Shown here: positions 27,359-36,504 of the stretch, piece after piece
Position numbering within the stretch: the first letter of the stretch is position 1
How the letters are laid out: each line of letters starts with the position of its first letter
Assembly (NCBI GenBank): GCA_002402105.1
Contig: NVVD01000001.1
Coordinates: 382,944 to 446,943 of the forward strand
Origin: Candidatus Cloacimonadota bacterium
GTDB lineage: Bacteria; Muiribacteriota; UBA6191
DNA length: 64,000 nucleotides
Reading direction: 5' to 3'
Position numbers and translations under genes: made by a program
Notes under the pieces: generated by a model
What the model was told of the DNA's origin: nothing
What the model saw: only the letters and a program-made list of their open reading frames with translations
Database searches by the model: none

Positions 27359-29317
27359 ATGATACAGACCAGTAATTTATGCATGCGATATGCAGATAAG
27401 ATTTTATTTGAAAATGTTTCACTCCAAATGAATCCGGGAAATAGATACGGATTAATTGGAGCAAATGGAGCAGGAAAATCAACTTTACTTCGTATACTTA
27501 TGGGAGAAGAAGCTCCTTATTCTGGTGAAGTTTCTGTACCTTCTCAAGTTAGTTTGGGTTTTTTAACCCAAGATCATTATAAATATGAAGATTTACCTAT
27601 TTCAGAAGTTGTTTTAATGGGTAGATTGAAACTATATGAAGCACTCAATGAAAAAGAAGAAATCTTATCAAAGGCTGATATTTCAGATGAAGATGGTTTA
27701 AAATTAAGTGAACTTGAAGATATAATTTTAAATTTAGATGGTTATAGTGTTGAGGGTGAAGTATCAAGAATCTTAGATGGTCTTGGTATCCCGTTTGAAA
27801 AACAAGCTGACCCCTTAAGATCATTATCAGGTGGATATAAACTAAGAGTTTTGTTAGCTCGATTATTATTTTTTAAACCAGATGTTATGCTACTTGATGA
27901 GCCAACTAACCATTTAGATATTGTTTCTATTGCATGGCTTGAATCTTATTTAAAAAGGTATGAAGGTACAGTCGTTTTAGTATCTCACGACCAACACTTT
28001 TTAAATGAGGTATGTACTCATATAGCTGATATTGACTACGGCGAAATCAAGATGTATAAAGGCAATTATAAGCGTTTTGAAGCTCAAAAAGTCTTAGAAG
28101 CAGAACAAAAAGATTTAGCAGTTGTAAGGCAAGATAAAAAAAGAGAAGATTTACAAAAATTTGTAGATAGATTTAAAGCTAAAGCTTCAAAAGCGAAACA
28201 AGCTCAATCAAGAGTAAAAATGATTGAGAGAATGGACGAAATTAAACAAGCTCCAAGCTCAAGATTAAGCCCTCATTTTGCATTTAAAAGTGTAAGAAAA
28301 CCTGGTGTATCACCTTTAATAGTTAAAAATATAGATAAAGCGTATGCAGAGCTAAAAGTTTTAGAAAATATATCTTTTGATGTTGAACGTGGTGATAAAA
28401 TAGCTATTATTGGGCCAAATGGTATTGGTAAATCAACTCTTTTGAAAATATTAATGGAAGAAATAAAAGCTGATAAAGGTAGTTATGAGTGGGGGTATGA
28501 GACTCATTTAGCATATTTCCCGCAAGATCATGCTGAATTACTAAACTCTAAAGTGAACTTGATTGATTGGTTATGGGAGTACGATGGTTCAGCAACGATT
28601 GGTACGATAAGAGGTATTTTAGGAAAAGCTATATTTTCAGGTCAAGAAGCCGAAAAAAAAATAACTGCATTAAGCGGAGGGGAATGTGGACGTTTAATTT
28701 TATCAATGTTGATGTTAGTAAAACATAACATTTTGATTTTAGATGAGCCAACAAACCATTTAGATTTAGAGACAATCGAACAATTATCAAAAGCTTTTGC
28801 AGCTTATGATGGAACAATTTTATTTGTTAGCCATAATCGTTATTTTGTACAAAATATTGCGAATAGGATTTTAGAAATTACACCAGAAGGTTTAAGAGAT
28901 TTTAGAGGATCTTATAATGAGTATCTTAAAAAGTTTGGTGAAGATTATTTAGATAAAGAGTCTAATTTAAAAAATGAAAAATCAAGAAATAAAGAGAGAA
29001 AAGCTGAGAAAAAAATAGATATTAAAAAGAATTTATCGTACAAAGATCAAAAGAGATATTCTAAAGAAGAGCGCATTTTGAAAAAAGAAGTGACAAAACT
29101 AGAAGAGGAAATATCCTTAAAAGAAAAAATGATTTTGGAAAATGAAACTCTTTTAATGAACTACGAAGAATTTTCAAATTTACATGGCGATAAACAAAGA
29201 AAAATTATGAAAAATAAAGATGTTTTTGCCTCTGATTTAGAAAAAATAATGACTTCATGGGAAAAGGCTTGTGGGAATTTAGAGAATTTCTCTCAAAATT
29301 TTAAAGCAAGTAAATAA
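27359..29317 (+). CDS. ABC-F family ATPase (ribosome-associated type)
   Basis: A 652-residue protein with two ABC ATPase domains and no membrane segment. Domain 1 has 'GANGAGKST', 'LSGGYKLRVLLAR' and 'LLDEPTNHLD'. Domain 2 has 'GPNGIGKST', 'LSGGECGRLILS' and 'LDEPTNHLDLE'. The linker between them (about residues 240-315) is the helical P-site-tRNA interaction motif typical of ABC-F proteins. A charged coiled-coil tail of about 120 residues follows, as in Uup and related members. ABC-F proteins act on the ribosome in translation quality control or antibiotic protection; which subfamily this is cannot be said without alignment, although YbiT/Uup-like features dominate. Confidence 0.93.
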   Translation: MIQTSNLCMRYADKILFENVSLQMNPGNRYGLIGANGAGKSTLLRILMGEEAPYSGEVSVPSQVSLGFLTQDHYKYEDLPISEVVLMGRLKLYEALNEKEEILSKADISDEDGLKLSELEDIILNLDGYSVEGEVSRILDGLGIPFEKQADPLRSLSGGYKLRVLLARLLFFKPDVMLLDEPTNHLDIVSIAWLESYLKRYEGTVVLVSHDQHFLNEVCTHIADIDYGEIKMYKGNYKRFEAQKVLEAEQKDLAVVRQDKKREDLQKFVDRFKAKASKAKQAQSRVKMIERMDEIKQAPSSRLSPHFAFKSVRKPGVSPLIVKNIDKAYAELKVLENISFDVERGDKIAIIGPNGIGKSTLLKILMEEIKADKGSYEWGYETHLAYFPQDHAELLNSKVNLIDWLWEYDGSATIGTIRGILGKAIFSGQEAEKKITALSGGECGRLILSMLMLVKHNILILDEPTNHLDLETIEQLSKAFAAYDGTILFVSHNRYFVQNIANRILEITPEGLRDFRGSYNEYLKKFGEDYLDKESNLKNEKSRNKERKAEKKIDIKKNLSYKDQKRYSKEERILKKEVTKLEEEISLKEKMILENETLLMNYEEFSNLHGDKQRKIMKNKDVFASDLEKIMTSWEKACGNLENFSQNFKASK

Positions 29318-29438
29318 AAAATAATTCAAAAAACATAATAAAATAACGAACTCTTTTACTTTTTTTTCGTATAAAATTTGTGTAGAATGTATGTTTTTGT
29401 AATATACGACACAAATTTGATATTTAGGGAGATTTTTT

Positions 29439-30419
29439 ATGTTAAAAAAGTTGCTCATATGTCCTTTAGCAATAGGATGTATTTTTATAGGGACAAATAG
29501 CGCTTTTGATGTTCATTCATTAAATACGTCAATGCATGATTTGTCTGCTAAGCTAAAAACGACAATTATTTCAAGCCAAGACAAAGAACAAATGAAAAAA
29601 GATGCTGTTATCAGAAAAGAAGTTCAGGCAATTGTTTCTTCTATTGAGTCAGTAGATGATTTATTTGTGGCAAAAAAAGTAGCAGTTCAATATTCAACTG
29701 GTAATCCAGCAGATAAATTAGCTGCAAATTTATTATTAAGAGCACTTAAGAAAAAGGCTTTATTTTTAGGAGTAAACGATGCTCCAAAAGCTCCGCTCAT
29801 CGATTTAGATGGTGCTTTTAATATGCCAATCAGCAATCCAGTAGATTTTTTAAGGCCAGAAGAGTTTATCTCTATTGATGTACCAGCAGCAGAAGCAGTA
29901 GTTTATATTGATGCAAAAAAATATACTGATAGAGTGGCAAGTTTTGAAGGCATTTTACAAAGACATGAATGTGATACTTTATCAAAATATATCAATAAAA
30001 AAGGTGATGATTCATATAATTATTATGTTTCATGTAAGCAATTTGTTATTGAAGAGATAGTTCATCATTTTGATGGAGTTGTTGGTAGTGACTTTGTTGT
30101 AGAAATGGAACTCAAATCTGGTGGATGGTTAACAGGTAAAAAACTTGAGTATACTTTTAAGCCTAGTAGCAAAGAAAAGTCATCATTTCACTTTTTTAAA
30201 GCAGTTGTAGAAAAAGATCCTTTTGTATTTTTACATAACGAAAAATTAGTAGATTTAAATGAAATAGGAAAAGTAAAAGACATAGCAGGTAAAAGTACAT
30301 TAATTTTGAAAAATGCTAGAGTCAAAATGTGGGTGAAAGCTCCGGGAGCTGATAGAACTCAAGCTATATATTTTAGTGAAGAAAAATTTGGAGATATTCA
30401 AATGAGAGGGGAGAAATAA
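29439..30419 (+). CDS. Secreted protein of unknown function, first gene of a two-gene operon
   Basis: A 326-residue protein with a Sec signal (positive start, hydrophobic core to about residue 20). No family is recognised. The mature part begins with a helical region of about 120 residues. It is followed by a beta-rich part containing two cysteines (in 'RHECDTL' and 'VSCKQF') that may form a disulfide. The pattern 'GIGKVKDIAGKSTLIL'-like near the end suggests an OB-fold or similar small beta domain (low confidence). The gene is followed after only 2 bases by the TPR/coiled-coil gene, with the ribosome site AGGGGAG in its 3' end, so the two proteins probably work together in the periplasm. Confidence 0.75.
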   Translation: MLKKLLICPLAIGCIFIGTNSAFDVHSLNTSMHDLSAKLKTTIISSQDKEQMKKDAVIRKEVQAIVSSIESVDDLFVAKKVAVQYSTGNPADKLAANLLLRALKKKALFLGVNDAPKAPLIDLDGAFNMPISNPVDFLRPEEFISIDVPAAEAVVYIDAKKYTDRVASFEGILQRHECDTLSKYINKKGDDSYNYYVSCKQFVIEEIVHHFDGVVGSDFVVEMELKSGGWLTGKKLEYTFKPSSKEKSSFHFFKAVVEKDPFVFLHNEKLVDLNEIGKVKDIAGKSTLILKNARVKMWVKAPGADRTQAIYFSEEKFGDIQMRGEK

Positions 30420-30421
30420 TC

Positions 30422-31780
30422 ATGAAAAAATTTAATTTAACTCCTTTAAAGACTATGATCTCTGGTTTCGCAATAGCTAGTATACTAAGTATTAACCCAA
30501 TAAATGCAAATGAAACTAGTGAGATTGAAAAACTAGAACTCAAACTTTTACAAGTAGAACGAAATCTATTAAGTGCTGAACTTGAAAATGATGATGCAAT
30601 TAAAGATTATCATCAATTTAAAGGTATTAGAGGCTGGATAAAGGGATGGTTTAAAGGTTCAGAAAAACGTGCAATTTTAAGTGTAATGGATGAAAAATCT
30701 AAAGAAATTGATCAATTAGACTCTGAAGTTAGTCGTATCGAAAGTGGTATTCAAGCCGAAGTTTTTGAAGTTGGTCTTGGTTTTGAAAATCAAGGTGACT
30801 ACAAAAAAGCAATTGAATTTTATAAAAAAGTAACAAGAAAAGATGATCGGGTAAAACTAAGAATAGGTACTTGTTATCAAAATTTAAAAAATTATAAAGA
30901 AGCTATTACTTGGTATTTACAAATGAGTAATACAGATGAAAACTATTTATATATAGTTGATGCTTACTGGGAGTCTGGGAGCCATAAAGATGCAATTAAT
31001 TGGTTGTTTCGGATTCTTGAGCCTTATAGTGGGTATAAGGCAGAGCTAAAAGCGCTACAATTAATTGAAGAATATAATTATAATAATAAATTTAGTGATT
31101 TTGAGGACTTTAACGTTAGATTATCTGATGTTTATTTAGATAAAGCTCTAACTCTTTATGATGACTTTTTTAAAGAAGCAGTAGTTGATTATAAAAAAGC
31201 TATGACTTTAAGATCAGATGGAGATTCAGCCGCTAAAACTTCAAGAGGTGTTGTTAGATATTACTCAAGGCTTGTTCAAGAAGCAAAAGAAGTTTTAGAT
31301 GAAAAGCGTGAAGAAGCATACCATCATTATGAGTATTTATTACATCAAGCAGAAGATAATGTTAGAGATGCTGAGTATACTTATAATCAAAAGTTTCAAG
31401 AAGCTAAAAGAGACTATCGTTGGGCAATAGAGCGTGCAAAACAAAATGTGCGTGATGCTAGAAAAAACCTAAGAGCTTTAAGAGAAAATGAGAGTACTTT
31501 AGCAGAAGATCTTCAAAGAGCAGAAGTAAGAGTAAAAACGTTTGAAAGAAAATTCAACTACTTATTAAACAATGAACCAGAGTTTATTGAAAATGAAGTA
31601 AGAAGATACAGAATAAGAGTACACGAAGAGAAAAATGCATATCAGAGGTTAGTTCATTCAAGAGAACAAATTATCTCAGATTACATTGAGCCTTATCGTA
31701 GAAAAGTTGCTCGTAGTAAACGAAACTATAATCAAATTGTAGAGCTACATAGTTCTGCTTTTGATGATATTATTAGATAA
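30422..31780 (+). CDS. Secreted TPR and long coiled-coil protein
   Basis: A 452-residue protein with a signal peptide ('MISGFAIASILSI...NA' cleavage near residue 30). Residues 110-210 contain about three TPR units, for example 'ENQGDYKKAIEFYKKVT' and 'QNLKNYKEAITWYLQM'. Residues 230-450 form one long charged helix rich in Tyr and Arg, with recurrent 'A(E/K)xNVRDAxxxY' blocks, probably a coiled coil. The organisation suggests a periplasmic scaffold. It is the second gene of the operon and is followed by a strong terminator. Function is unknown. Confidence 0.8.
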   Translation: MKKFNLTPLKTMISGFAIASILSINPINANETSEIEKLELKLLQVERNLLSAELENDDAIKDYHQFKGIRGWIKGWFKGSEKRAILSVMDEKSKEIDQLDSEVSRIESGIQAEVFEVGLGFENQGDYKKAIEFYKKVTRKDDRVKLRIGTCYQNLKNYKEAITWYLQMSNTDENYLYIVDAYWESGSHKDAINWLFRILEPYSGYKAELKALQLIEEYNYNNKFSDFEDFNVRLSDVYLDKALTLYDDFFKEAVVDYKKAMTLRSDGDSAAKTSRGVVRYYSRLVQEAKEVLDEKREEAYHHYEYLLHQAEDNVRDAEYTYNQKFQEAKRDYRWAIERAKQNVRDARKNLRALRENESTLAEDLQRAEVRVKTFERKFNYLLNNEPEFIENEVRRYRIRVHEEKNAYQRLVHSREQIISDYIEPYRRKVARSKRNYNQIVELHSSAFDDIIR

Positions 31781-31826
31781 TTAAACTTTGCTTTTCTCTT
31801 GTTAGAAACAAAAGAAAAGCACATTT

Positions 31827-31854
31827 ATGCCCCTCTTTTGGGGCATTTTTTTTT
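31827..31854 (+). terminator. Rho-independent terminator after the secreted-protein operon
   Basis: Stem ATGCCCC (31827-31833) pairs with GGGGCAT (31840-31846) across a 6-base loop, followed by a run of nine T. It lies 46 bases after the coiled-coil gene stop. A second AT-rich hairpin (31790-31797 with 31813-31820) sits just before it. Confidence 0.9.
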
Positions 31855-31933
31855 GTTTAAATAATCAGCTTTGTAGTACATCGTCTTTTATAGATTACAA
31901 ATAAAAACACTTTAAACGATCTAAGGATAAATA

Positions 31934-32665
31934 TTGATAAAGAATAATTACTATTTTAAACTCTTAAAAAGTTTTTTCACTAAAAAGTCAGTAGTTTTTA
32001 ATGAATTTAAAGATTACTTTAATAATGAAATAGGTCTTGAAATAGGGGGGCCAAGTAAAATTTTTGAAGTAGATGGCTTGGTTCCTGTTTATCCTTTGGC
32101 AAGTCGTATTGATAATTGTAATTTTTCAAAAAAGACTATATGGCAAAATAATATTTTATTTAGCTCTAAAGGTAAGCAATTTATTTTAGAAGCAACAAAC
32201 TTACTTGAAATAGAAAATGAATCATATGATTTTGTTTTATCTTCAGATTGTATTGAGCATATATCAAACCCTTTAAAAGCCATAAATGAATGGCTTAGAA
32301 TACTAAAAAAAGAAGGGGTTTTACTGATGGTAGTTCCTCATAAAGGTTTTACATTTGATCATAAAAGGTCTGTCACAAAGTTTTCTCATTTATTGAAAGA
32401 TTATGAGAATGATATAGATGAGAAAGATTTAACTCATTTACCTGAAATTTTAGAGCTACATGATCTAGAAAAAGATATTCTTGCTGGTACTTTTGAAAGT
32501 TTTAAAGAGCGTTCAAAAAATAACTATCAAAATAGATGTTTGCATCATCATGTTTTTGATGAAAAACTAGTGATAGAGATGTTTAACTATTTGAATGTTA
32601 AAATATTAAATATTGAGTTTCAAAGTCCATATTATATAATAGCTTTAGTGCAAAAAACAGTTTAG
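31934..32665 (+). CDS. SAM-dependent methyltransferase (class I, type 11-like)
   Basis: A 243-residue protein starting at TTG, with AAGGA 6 bases upstream. The early 'EIGGPSKIF' is the glycine-rich SAM-binding loop and 'FVLSSDCIEHISNP' is the acidic/post-I block that places the adenine; 'EGVLLMVVPHK' is the following strand. The tail has 'TFDHKRSVTKFSHLL' and several histidines ('RCLHHHVFDE') seen in methyltransferases near glycan clusters. The acceptor is unknown. It converges on the caspase-like gene with 1 base between stops and stands apart from the polysaccharide locus. Confidence 0.82.
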   Translation: MIKNNYYFKLLKSFFTKKSVVFNEFKDYFNNEIGLEIGGPSKIFEVDGLVPVYPLASRIDNCNFSKKTIWQNNILFSSKGKQFILEATNLLEIENESYDFVLSSDCIEHISNPLKAINEWLRILKKEGVLLMVVPHKGFTFDHKRSVTKFSHLLKDYENDIDEKDLTHLPEILELHDLEKDILAGTFESFKERSKNNYQNRCLHHHVFDEKLVIEMFNYLNVKILNIEFQSPYYIIALVQKTV

Positions 32666-32666
32666 C

Positions 32667-35093
32667 TTATTGCTTAAAGTCAGTATAAATCGATAGAGTT
32701 GATTTGGTGCTTTTAATGTTTTTAACTCTTATAGCTTGAATCATATCCTTTTTGTTTAACCCAGGTATAAGTTCACCTAGATTTAATATAATACCGCTAC
32801 ATTTAGCAGTTATTGTATCACCAGAAGATTTTGTAGATAAGATATAAAACTTTTGTTGTGCAGAGTCTTTTCTTATTTTTTCTAAGGTTTCTTTAGACAT
32901 ATACTTAGGTAAAAACCTGTTATAAACTTTTACCATTTGATCAAACTTTTGTTTGGCATGAGGGTCTTTTGGCATATATGGACCAGCTTTTTCTTGAATA
33001 ATCTTATTTAATTTATGTTCAAGAAAATCAAATGTCTTTGCAACCCCTTTTCCGATTACCCATTTAGTAACTTTACTAAAAAAAGAGTTTACGATTTTTG
33101 TAGGGAGCCAACTTACTTCTGGTACTTGAGGAGCCCATCCATCTCCTAAAACTAATTGTATTTCAGGGGTAACTCTAACAGAGTTAGTTTCTTTCATCAT
33201 TTCTCGTTTTAAAAATATTTTGGTAGTAGCGTAAGCATACCTTTTACCAAGAAGGGGCCAATCTATTTTTAGCCTCCATTTTGCAGATAAATCAAGAGTA
33301 TCTTTATTTCTCCAATGATTGTTCAATCCATCAAATGACTGAAGCCCAATATAGCCTTCAATAGAGAAAGTTTTTTTACCAAGTAAATAATTGAGAGTCC
33401 AACTGTTAGAGAATATTTTCTCTTCTTTAGAAAATTGCTTTTCAATAGCTTGTTTAAAGAGTTTATTTAAATCTTTTACATTTAAATGAATTTCAAAATC
33501 AGAAGTTTTTACAGGTTTTTGAATGGGGGTCTTGCCTAAAAAAAGTTGATATCCATGTATGGTTGGTTGAACGCCTATTTTATTATTCTTAAAATTTCTT
33601 TCTAAGGTAGCATCAATTTGTAAATTAATTTCAGGAAATGATTTATGGATAGTTTTAATATTATCTTTTAATTTATCTGAATCAAGGCCCTTTACACCTT
33701 TAGTTTGATCTCCAAGAAATGAGAGTATATTTTGGAGACTTTTTCCTCTACTAACTTTTAAGTCAGCATCAAGTCGAATAGAGTTTGGGTTAGATTCATC
33801 AAGATAGAGTTTGAAATGTTTTGGTGTAATTAAATCTGGTGCAAGAGCTTGGAGTGCTATTTTAGCAACAGAATCAGAGTTTGCATTAATATAAGAATTT
33901 AAATCTTTTGTGCTTGGATTAGAGGGAAGCTTGGCATAAGAGCCATCAGAATTTGTATTTGTAATATCATTGTCATCTAAAAACTTTTGATGAGAGATTA
34001 AAAAGTTTTTCATACTATTATGAATGTTTTTATTTTTATCTTGTAAGTTGCTTGCTAAATCAATTAAATTATCTACTAGTCCGTCAACTTTTTCATCATG
34101 CACCCTAACAGATTTATCATTTTTTAGGTGGTTCCAATATTTATCACCATCGTCTAAGCCTGCCATCACAGAGATTTTTCTAAGAAAAGACCCTGTTCTG
34201 ATGTAATAATATTTCGTTGTTTTTGAACCAGACTTAATATGCCTTTGTAGCGAGTGTAAGATTTTAGGAGTCTTAGGATTAAAATATAAAGAATAAGTAG
34301 CCCAACCAGCAAAAAATCCTCCTTTTTCTACGACTTGATCCCATCTAAAGTAAGATGAAGCAGATTTGTTTAATACTTTATGTTTAGAGAGGTAGGTTTG
34401 ATAAGCACCGTTACAAGACATTAATATAAGAGCTTTAAGTTTTTTATCTCCAAGCCATTTTTTTAAATCATCAGCACTTAAGTCAGCGTGTTGATCTCCA
34501 GAAGATTTATTGATTTCCTCAAATTGAGTAGGGTCTTCGAAAGAATATTCAGAAGGATAATAAAGAGCAACACCATTTCCTGTATCGCCATGTCCATAAA
34601 ATATAATTAATTTTGTATTGTCGTCTTTGATACTTTCTTTTACAGCATTTTTATAACTAGACCCAGTATTATAGTCACTAGAAAATAAATTTTTAACAGA
34701 ATACCCCATAGCTTTTAATGTTTGTGTAGTGGCTTCTAGGTCAACAAGATATTTTTTTGAAAAATTAGATAGAGTATCTTGAGTGGATGGGATACCAGAA
34801 AAAGAGTCTTTTAATTTATTTACTATTAATTGAGCACTAGGTGGAATTGCTAATTTACCTGCTCGAATAATAATAGCTTGACCAAGTGAACTTGTTTTAT
34901 AAAATTTAGTTTGAGTTTGAGTATTACTTTGTTTATTATTTTTAGAAGCTTGATTTTGATTAGAAGATTCTAAAGAGTTTGAACTTTGCTCACTTTGAAT
35001 ATCATCAAAAGAAGGTGATTCTATTTTTTGTGAATGAGTAAAAGTGAATGTTAAAAATAAAAGTATTGAAATTAGAAATAATGTTTTTTTCAT
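32667..35093 (-). CDS. Large secreted protein with caspase-like (clan CD) His/Cys motifs
   Basis: I place the start at ATG 35093, which gives 808 residues: a signal peptide (MKKTLFLIS..., about 20 residues) begins there and AAGGGAG lies 7 bases upstream. An upstream in-frame start would add 28 residues without a better site. After a Ser/Asn/Gln-rich linker, residues 70-260 resemble a clan CD peptidase fold: 'LIIFYGHGDTG' has H168 and 'ALILMSCNGAY' has C227, each at the end of a hydrophobic strand, as in caspases and gingipains. The remaining 550 residues contain beta-rich regions with no known motif. A secreted or surface protease, perhaps self-processing, is inferred; activity is not shown. 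The protein has no lipobox. Confidence 0.75.
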   Translation of the reverse strand: MKKTLFLISILLFLTFTFTHSQKIESPSFDDIQSEQSSNSLESSNQNQASKNNKQSNTQTQTKFYKTSSLGQAIIIRAGKLAIPPSAQLIVNKLKDSFSGIPSTQDTLSNFSKKYLVDLEATTQTLKAMGYSVKNLFSSDYNTGSSYKNAVKESIKDDNTKLIIFYGHGDTGNGVALYYPSEYSFEDPTQFEEINKSSGDQHADLSADDLKKWLGDKKLKALILMSCNGAYQTYLSKHKVLNKSASSYFRWDQVVEKGGFFAGWATYSLYFNPKTPKILHSLQRHIKSGSKTTKYYYIRTGSFLRKISVMAGLDDGDKYWNHLKNDKSVRVHDEKVDGLVDNLIDLASNLQDKNKNIHNSMKNFLISHQKFLDDNDITNTNSDGSYAKLPSNPSTKDLNSYINANSDSVAKIALQALAPDLITPKHFKLYLDESNPNSIRLDADLKVSRGKSLQNILSFLGDQTKGVKGLDSDKLKDNIKTIHKSFPEINLQIDATLERNFKNNKIGVQPTIHGYQLFLGKTPIQKPVKTSDFEIHLNVKDLNKLFKQAIEKQFSKEEKIFSNSWTLNYLLGKKTFSIEGYIGLQSFDGLNNHWRNKDTLDLSAKWRLKIDWPLLGKRYAYATTKIFLKREMMKETNSVRVTPEIQLVLGDGWAPQVPEVSWLPTKIVNSFFSKVTKWVIGKGVAKTFDFLEHKLNKIIQEKAGPYMPKDPHAKQKFDQMVKVYNRFLPKYMSKETLEKIRKDSAQQKFYILSTKSSGDTITAKCSGIILNLGELIPGLNKKDMIQAIRVKNIKSTKSTLSIYTDFKQ

Positions 35094-35162
35094 AAAAGCT
35101 CCCTTAAATGTGATACGTTTTTTTTTATGTAATGTTTCATATACTGAGATAGGTATTGATAA

Positions 35163-35309
35163 TTTTTTTCTGAACAAATCAAATTACATATTAATGACAC
35201 TTCTATTTGGGGGAATCAGGACACTATTATATGGGATTTACACAGTACTGCGCATAATGAAGATTATGTTAACTTATTGGTTGATGATGAAATTGTATAT
35301 AGTTTTTAG
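35163..35309 (+). pseudogene. Possible remnant reading frame without a start codon
   Basis: After an in-frame stop at 35160 a frame stays open for 48 codons to the stop at 35307. Its composition is protein-like, for example 'TSIWGNQDTIIWDLHSTAHN' and 'VNLLVDDEIVYSF', unlike the Phe/Ile/Asn/Lys-only frames of surrounding noncoding DNA. There is no ATG, GTG or TTG, so it would be the tail of a lost gene. I recognise no family and length alone does not prove it was coding. Confidence 0.25.
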
Positions 35310-35592
35310 ATTTAAAATTCTCAATATGATTTCATAATTATGATTTTGTTTGAAAAGTTAACATAACTTTAAAAAATGACTAGAGTGAATAGGTTAGAAT
35401 TGGCTTAAAATAAAAATAATGAGTATAAGTGCTAAAAATTAAATATGGTAGAATTTCGAGCCTTACAGCACTTTAAACATTTTCATAAATCGGAAATGGA
35501 TCTTTAGACCTTATTATAAAATATTGTATCATCCTATAATACTTTTATTGAATACAATAAACTGGTATCCTCGTAAAGAAAGGACGGCTTAT
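35310..35592. other. Noncoding AT-rich spacer
   Basis: With the preceding bases, this forms a roughly 500-base stretch between the caspase-like gene start (35093) and the next small gene. It holds TGTTAAC at 35267-35273 and its complement GTTAACA near 35357, the same heptamer that clusters near 36.2 kb. I see no RNA gene, terminator or convincing promoter. Confidence 0.4.
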
Positions 35593-35727
35593 ATGATTCA
35601 TAATAAAAAATTATATCAAATAAGTAGGACACCTGATAGGAAAGAACTTATTCGCTTGATGCCAAAAAATAAGTCGGATGTTAAAGCAGCAAAACACCTT
35701 ATAACTTCGAGTTATTTTCAGAAATGA
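35593..35727 (+). CDS. Small basic protein, unknown (first of an overlapping pair)
   Basis: A 44-residue lysine/arginine-rich peptide starting MIHNKKLYQISRTPDRKE. I choose ATG 35593 because AAAGGA lies 8 bases upstream; the frame is open back to TTG 35524, where no ribosome site is visible. Its stop overlaps the next gene's ATG by 4 bases (ATGA), a layout typical of coupled small genes. No family recognised. A small-gene pair of this kind could be a toxin-antitoxin or a mobile-element remnant, but nothing in the residues proves either. Confidence 0.45.
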   Translation: MIHNKKLYQISRTPDRKELIRLMPKNKSDVKAAKHLITSSYFQK

Positions 35728-36011
35728 TAGAGTTTAATGATGAAGGCCTAAGAAAACGAATTTTACGGGATATAATCCCTTTTTGGCCAACAACTGAAAT
35801 TCAAAAGTTTAGTGATGTCCTTAGCATATATGCTACACACCCTAATAGCTCTAATACTGATTTGGATTGTTTTAAGCTTTTAATTAAGTATCAGCTTGTT
35901 GATCTTGATTGGATATACGGATGGATACAAATGAGAAGAGTGGAAACGTTAGAAAGGATGGAATTAATGAATGAATTACTTACAACCTTAAGTCAATCTG
36001 ATATCACCTAG
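35724..36011 (+). CDS. Small acidic helical protein, unknown (second of an overlapping pair)
   Basis: A 95-residue protein rich in acidic residues and leucine, with no membrane segment or signal. It contains 'WPTTEIQKFSDVLSIYAT' and a helical C-terminal part 'RRVETLERMELMNELL'. Tryptophans at three positions and an even hydrophobic pattern argue for a folded protein. No family recognised. It is coupled by overlap to the 44-residue gene before it, and 493 bases of AT-rich, repeat-bearing DNA follow. Confidence 0.55.
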   Translation: MIEFNDEGLRKRILRDIIPFWPTTEIQKFSDVLSIYATHPNSSNTDLDCFKLLIKYQLVDLDWIYGWIQMRRVETLERMELMNELLTTLSQSDIT

Positions 36012-36151
36012 TAGTAATCTATTTTGTTTGTCATCCCCTCTTTCTAATAGCGACATAATGTTAATTTTTGATGAGATAGTGGAATAAAGACTATTCTTTA
36101 CTTAAAGTGAAGGTTAATTTTTATCCTCATTATCTTTAAAAATTTAATTGA

Positions 36152-36380
36152 TGTTAACACTTAATGTTAGCCGTTCATTTTTATGTTTAAATACTAATTT
36201 TTTTATTTTAAATATAGTACTTGTGATTTAATGAATTATATTTAAGTGTTTATATGTTAGCAAGATAGCAACAAAGCTGTTAGCAAATTAATGTGTTAGT
36301 TTGTTTTAAAAGTTGCTTAAAGCATTTAATATAAGGGTTTGATATAGCAAAAATTATAGAGTTTTGTATATTATGTTAAC
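36152..36380 (+). repeat. Cluster of TGTTARC heptamers in a 493-base noncoding stretch
   Basis: In 36012-36504 no gene is visible. Exact TGTTA(A/G)C copies occur at 36152, 36165, 36255, 36279 and 36374, with a further copy at 36506 overlapping the next ATG. Near-copies lie at 36059 (TGTTAAT) and 36294 (TGTTAGT). At about 30% GC I would expect well under one by chance. The copy at 36279 also forms an imperfect dyad with TAGCAACA just before it. They may be operators for the HTH protein downstream or iteron-like sites. Spacing is irregular, and they are too short and spaced too unevenly for CRISPR. Confidence 0.5.
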
Positions 36381-36504
36381 TTTCTAAAAATCTAAAATAA
36401 CAAAGTAAATTTTGTTATAAATGAAAAGTATATAAATAACGATATATTATTTATAAACTCAAAGCTAAATAACTTGTATTTGGGTATAAAATTGAGGAGA
36501 TAAT

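Noticed and set aside
35044-35337. A 97-codon open frame across the 5' end of the caspase-like gene
   Set aside because: Antisense to the signal peptide region, poor ribosome site and composition dominated by Ile/Leu/Met; a different frame at 35163-35309 looks more protein-like.
36012-36504. Possible CRISPR array
   Set aside because: Repeats are 7 bases, spacing ranges from 13 to 95 bases and there are no cas genes.
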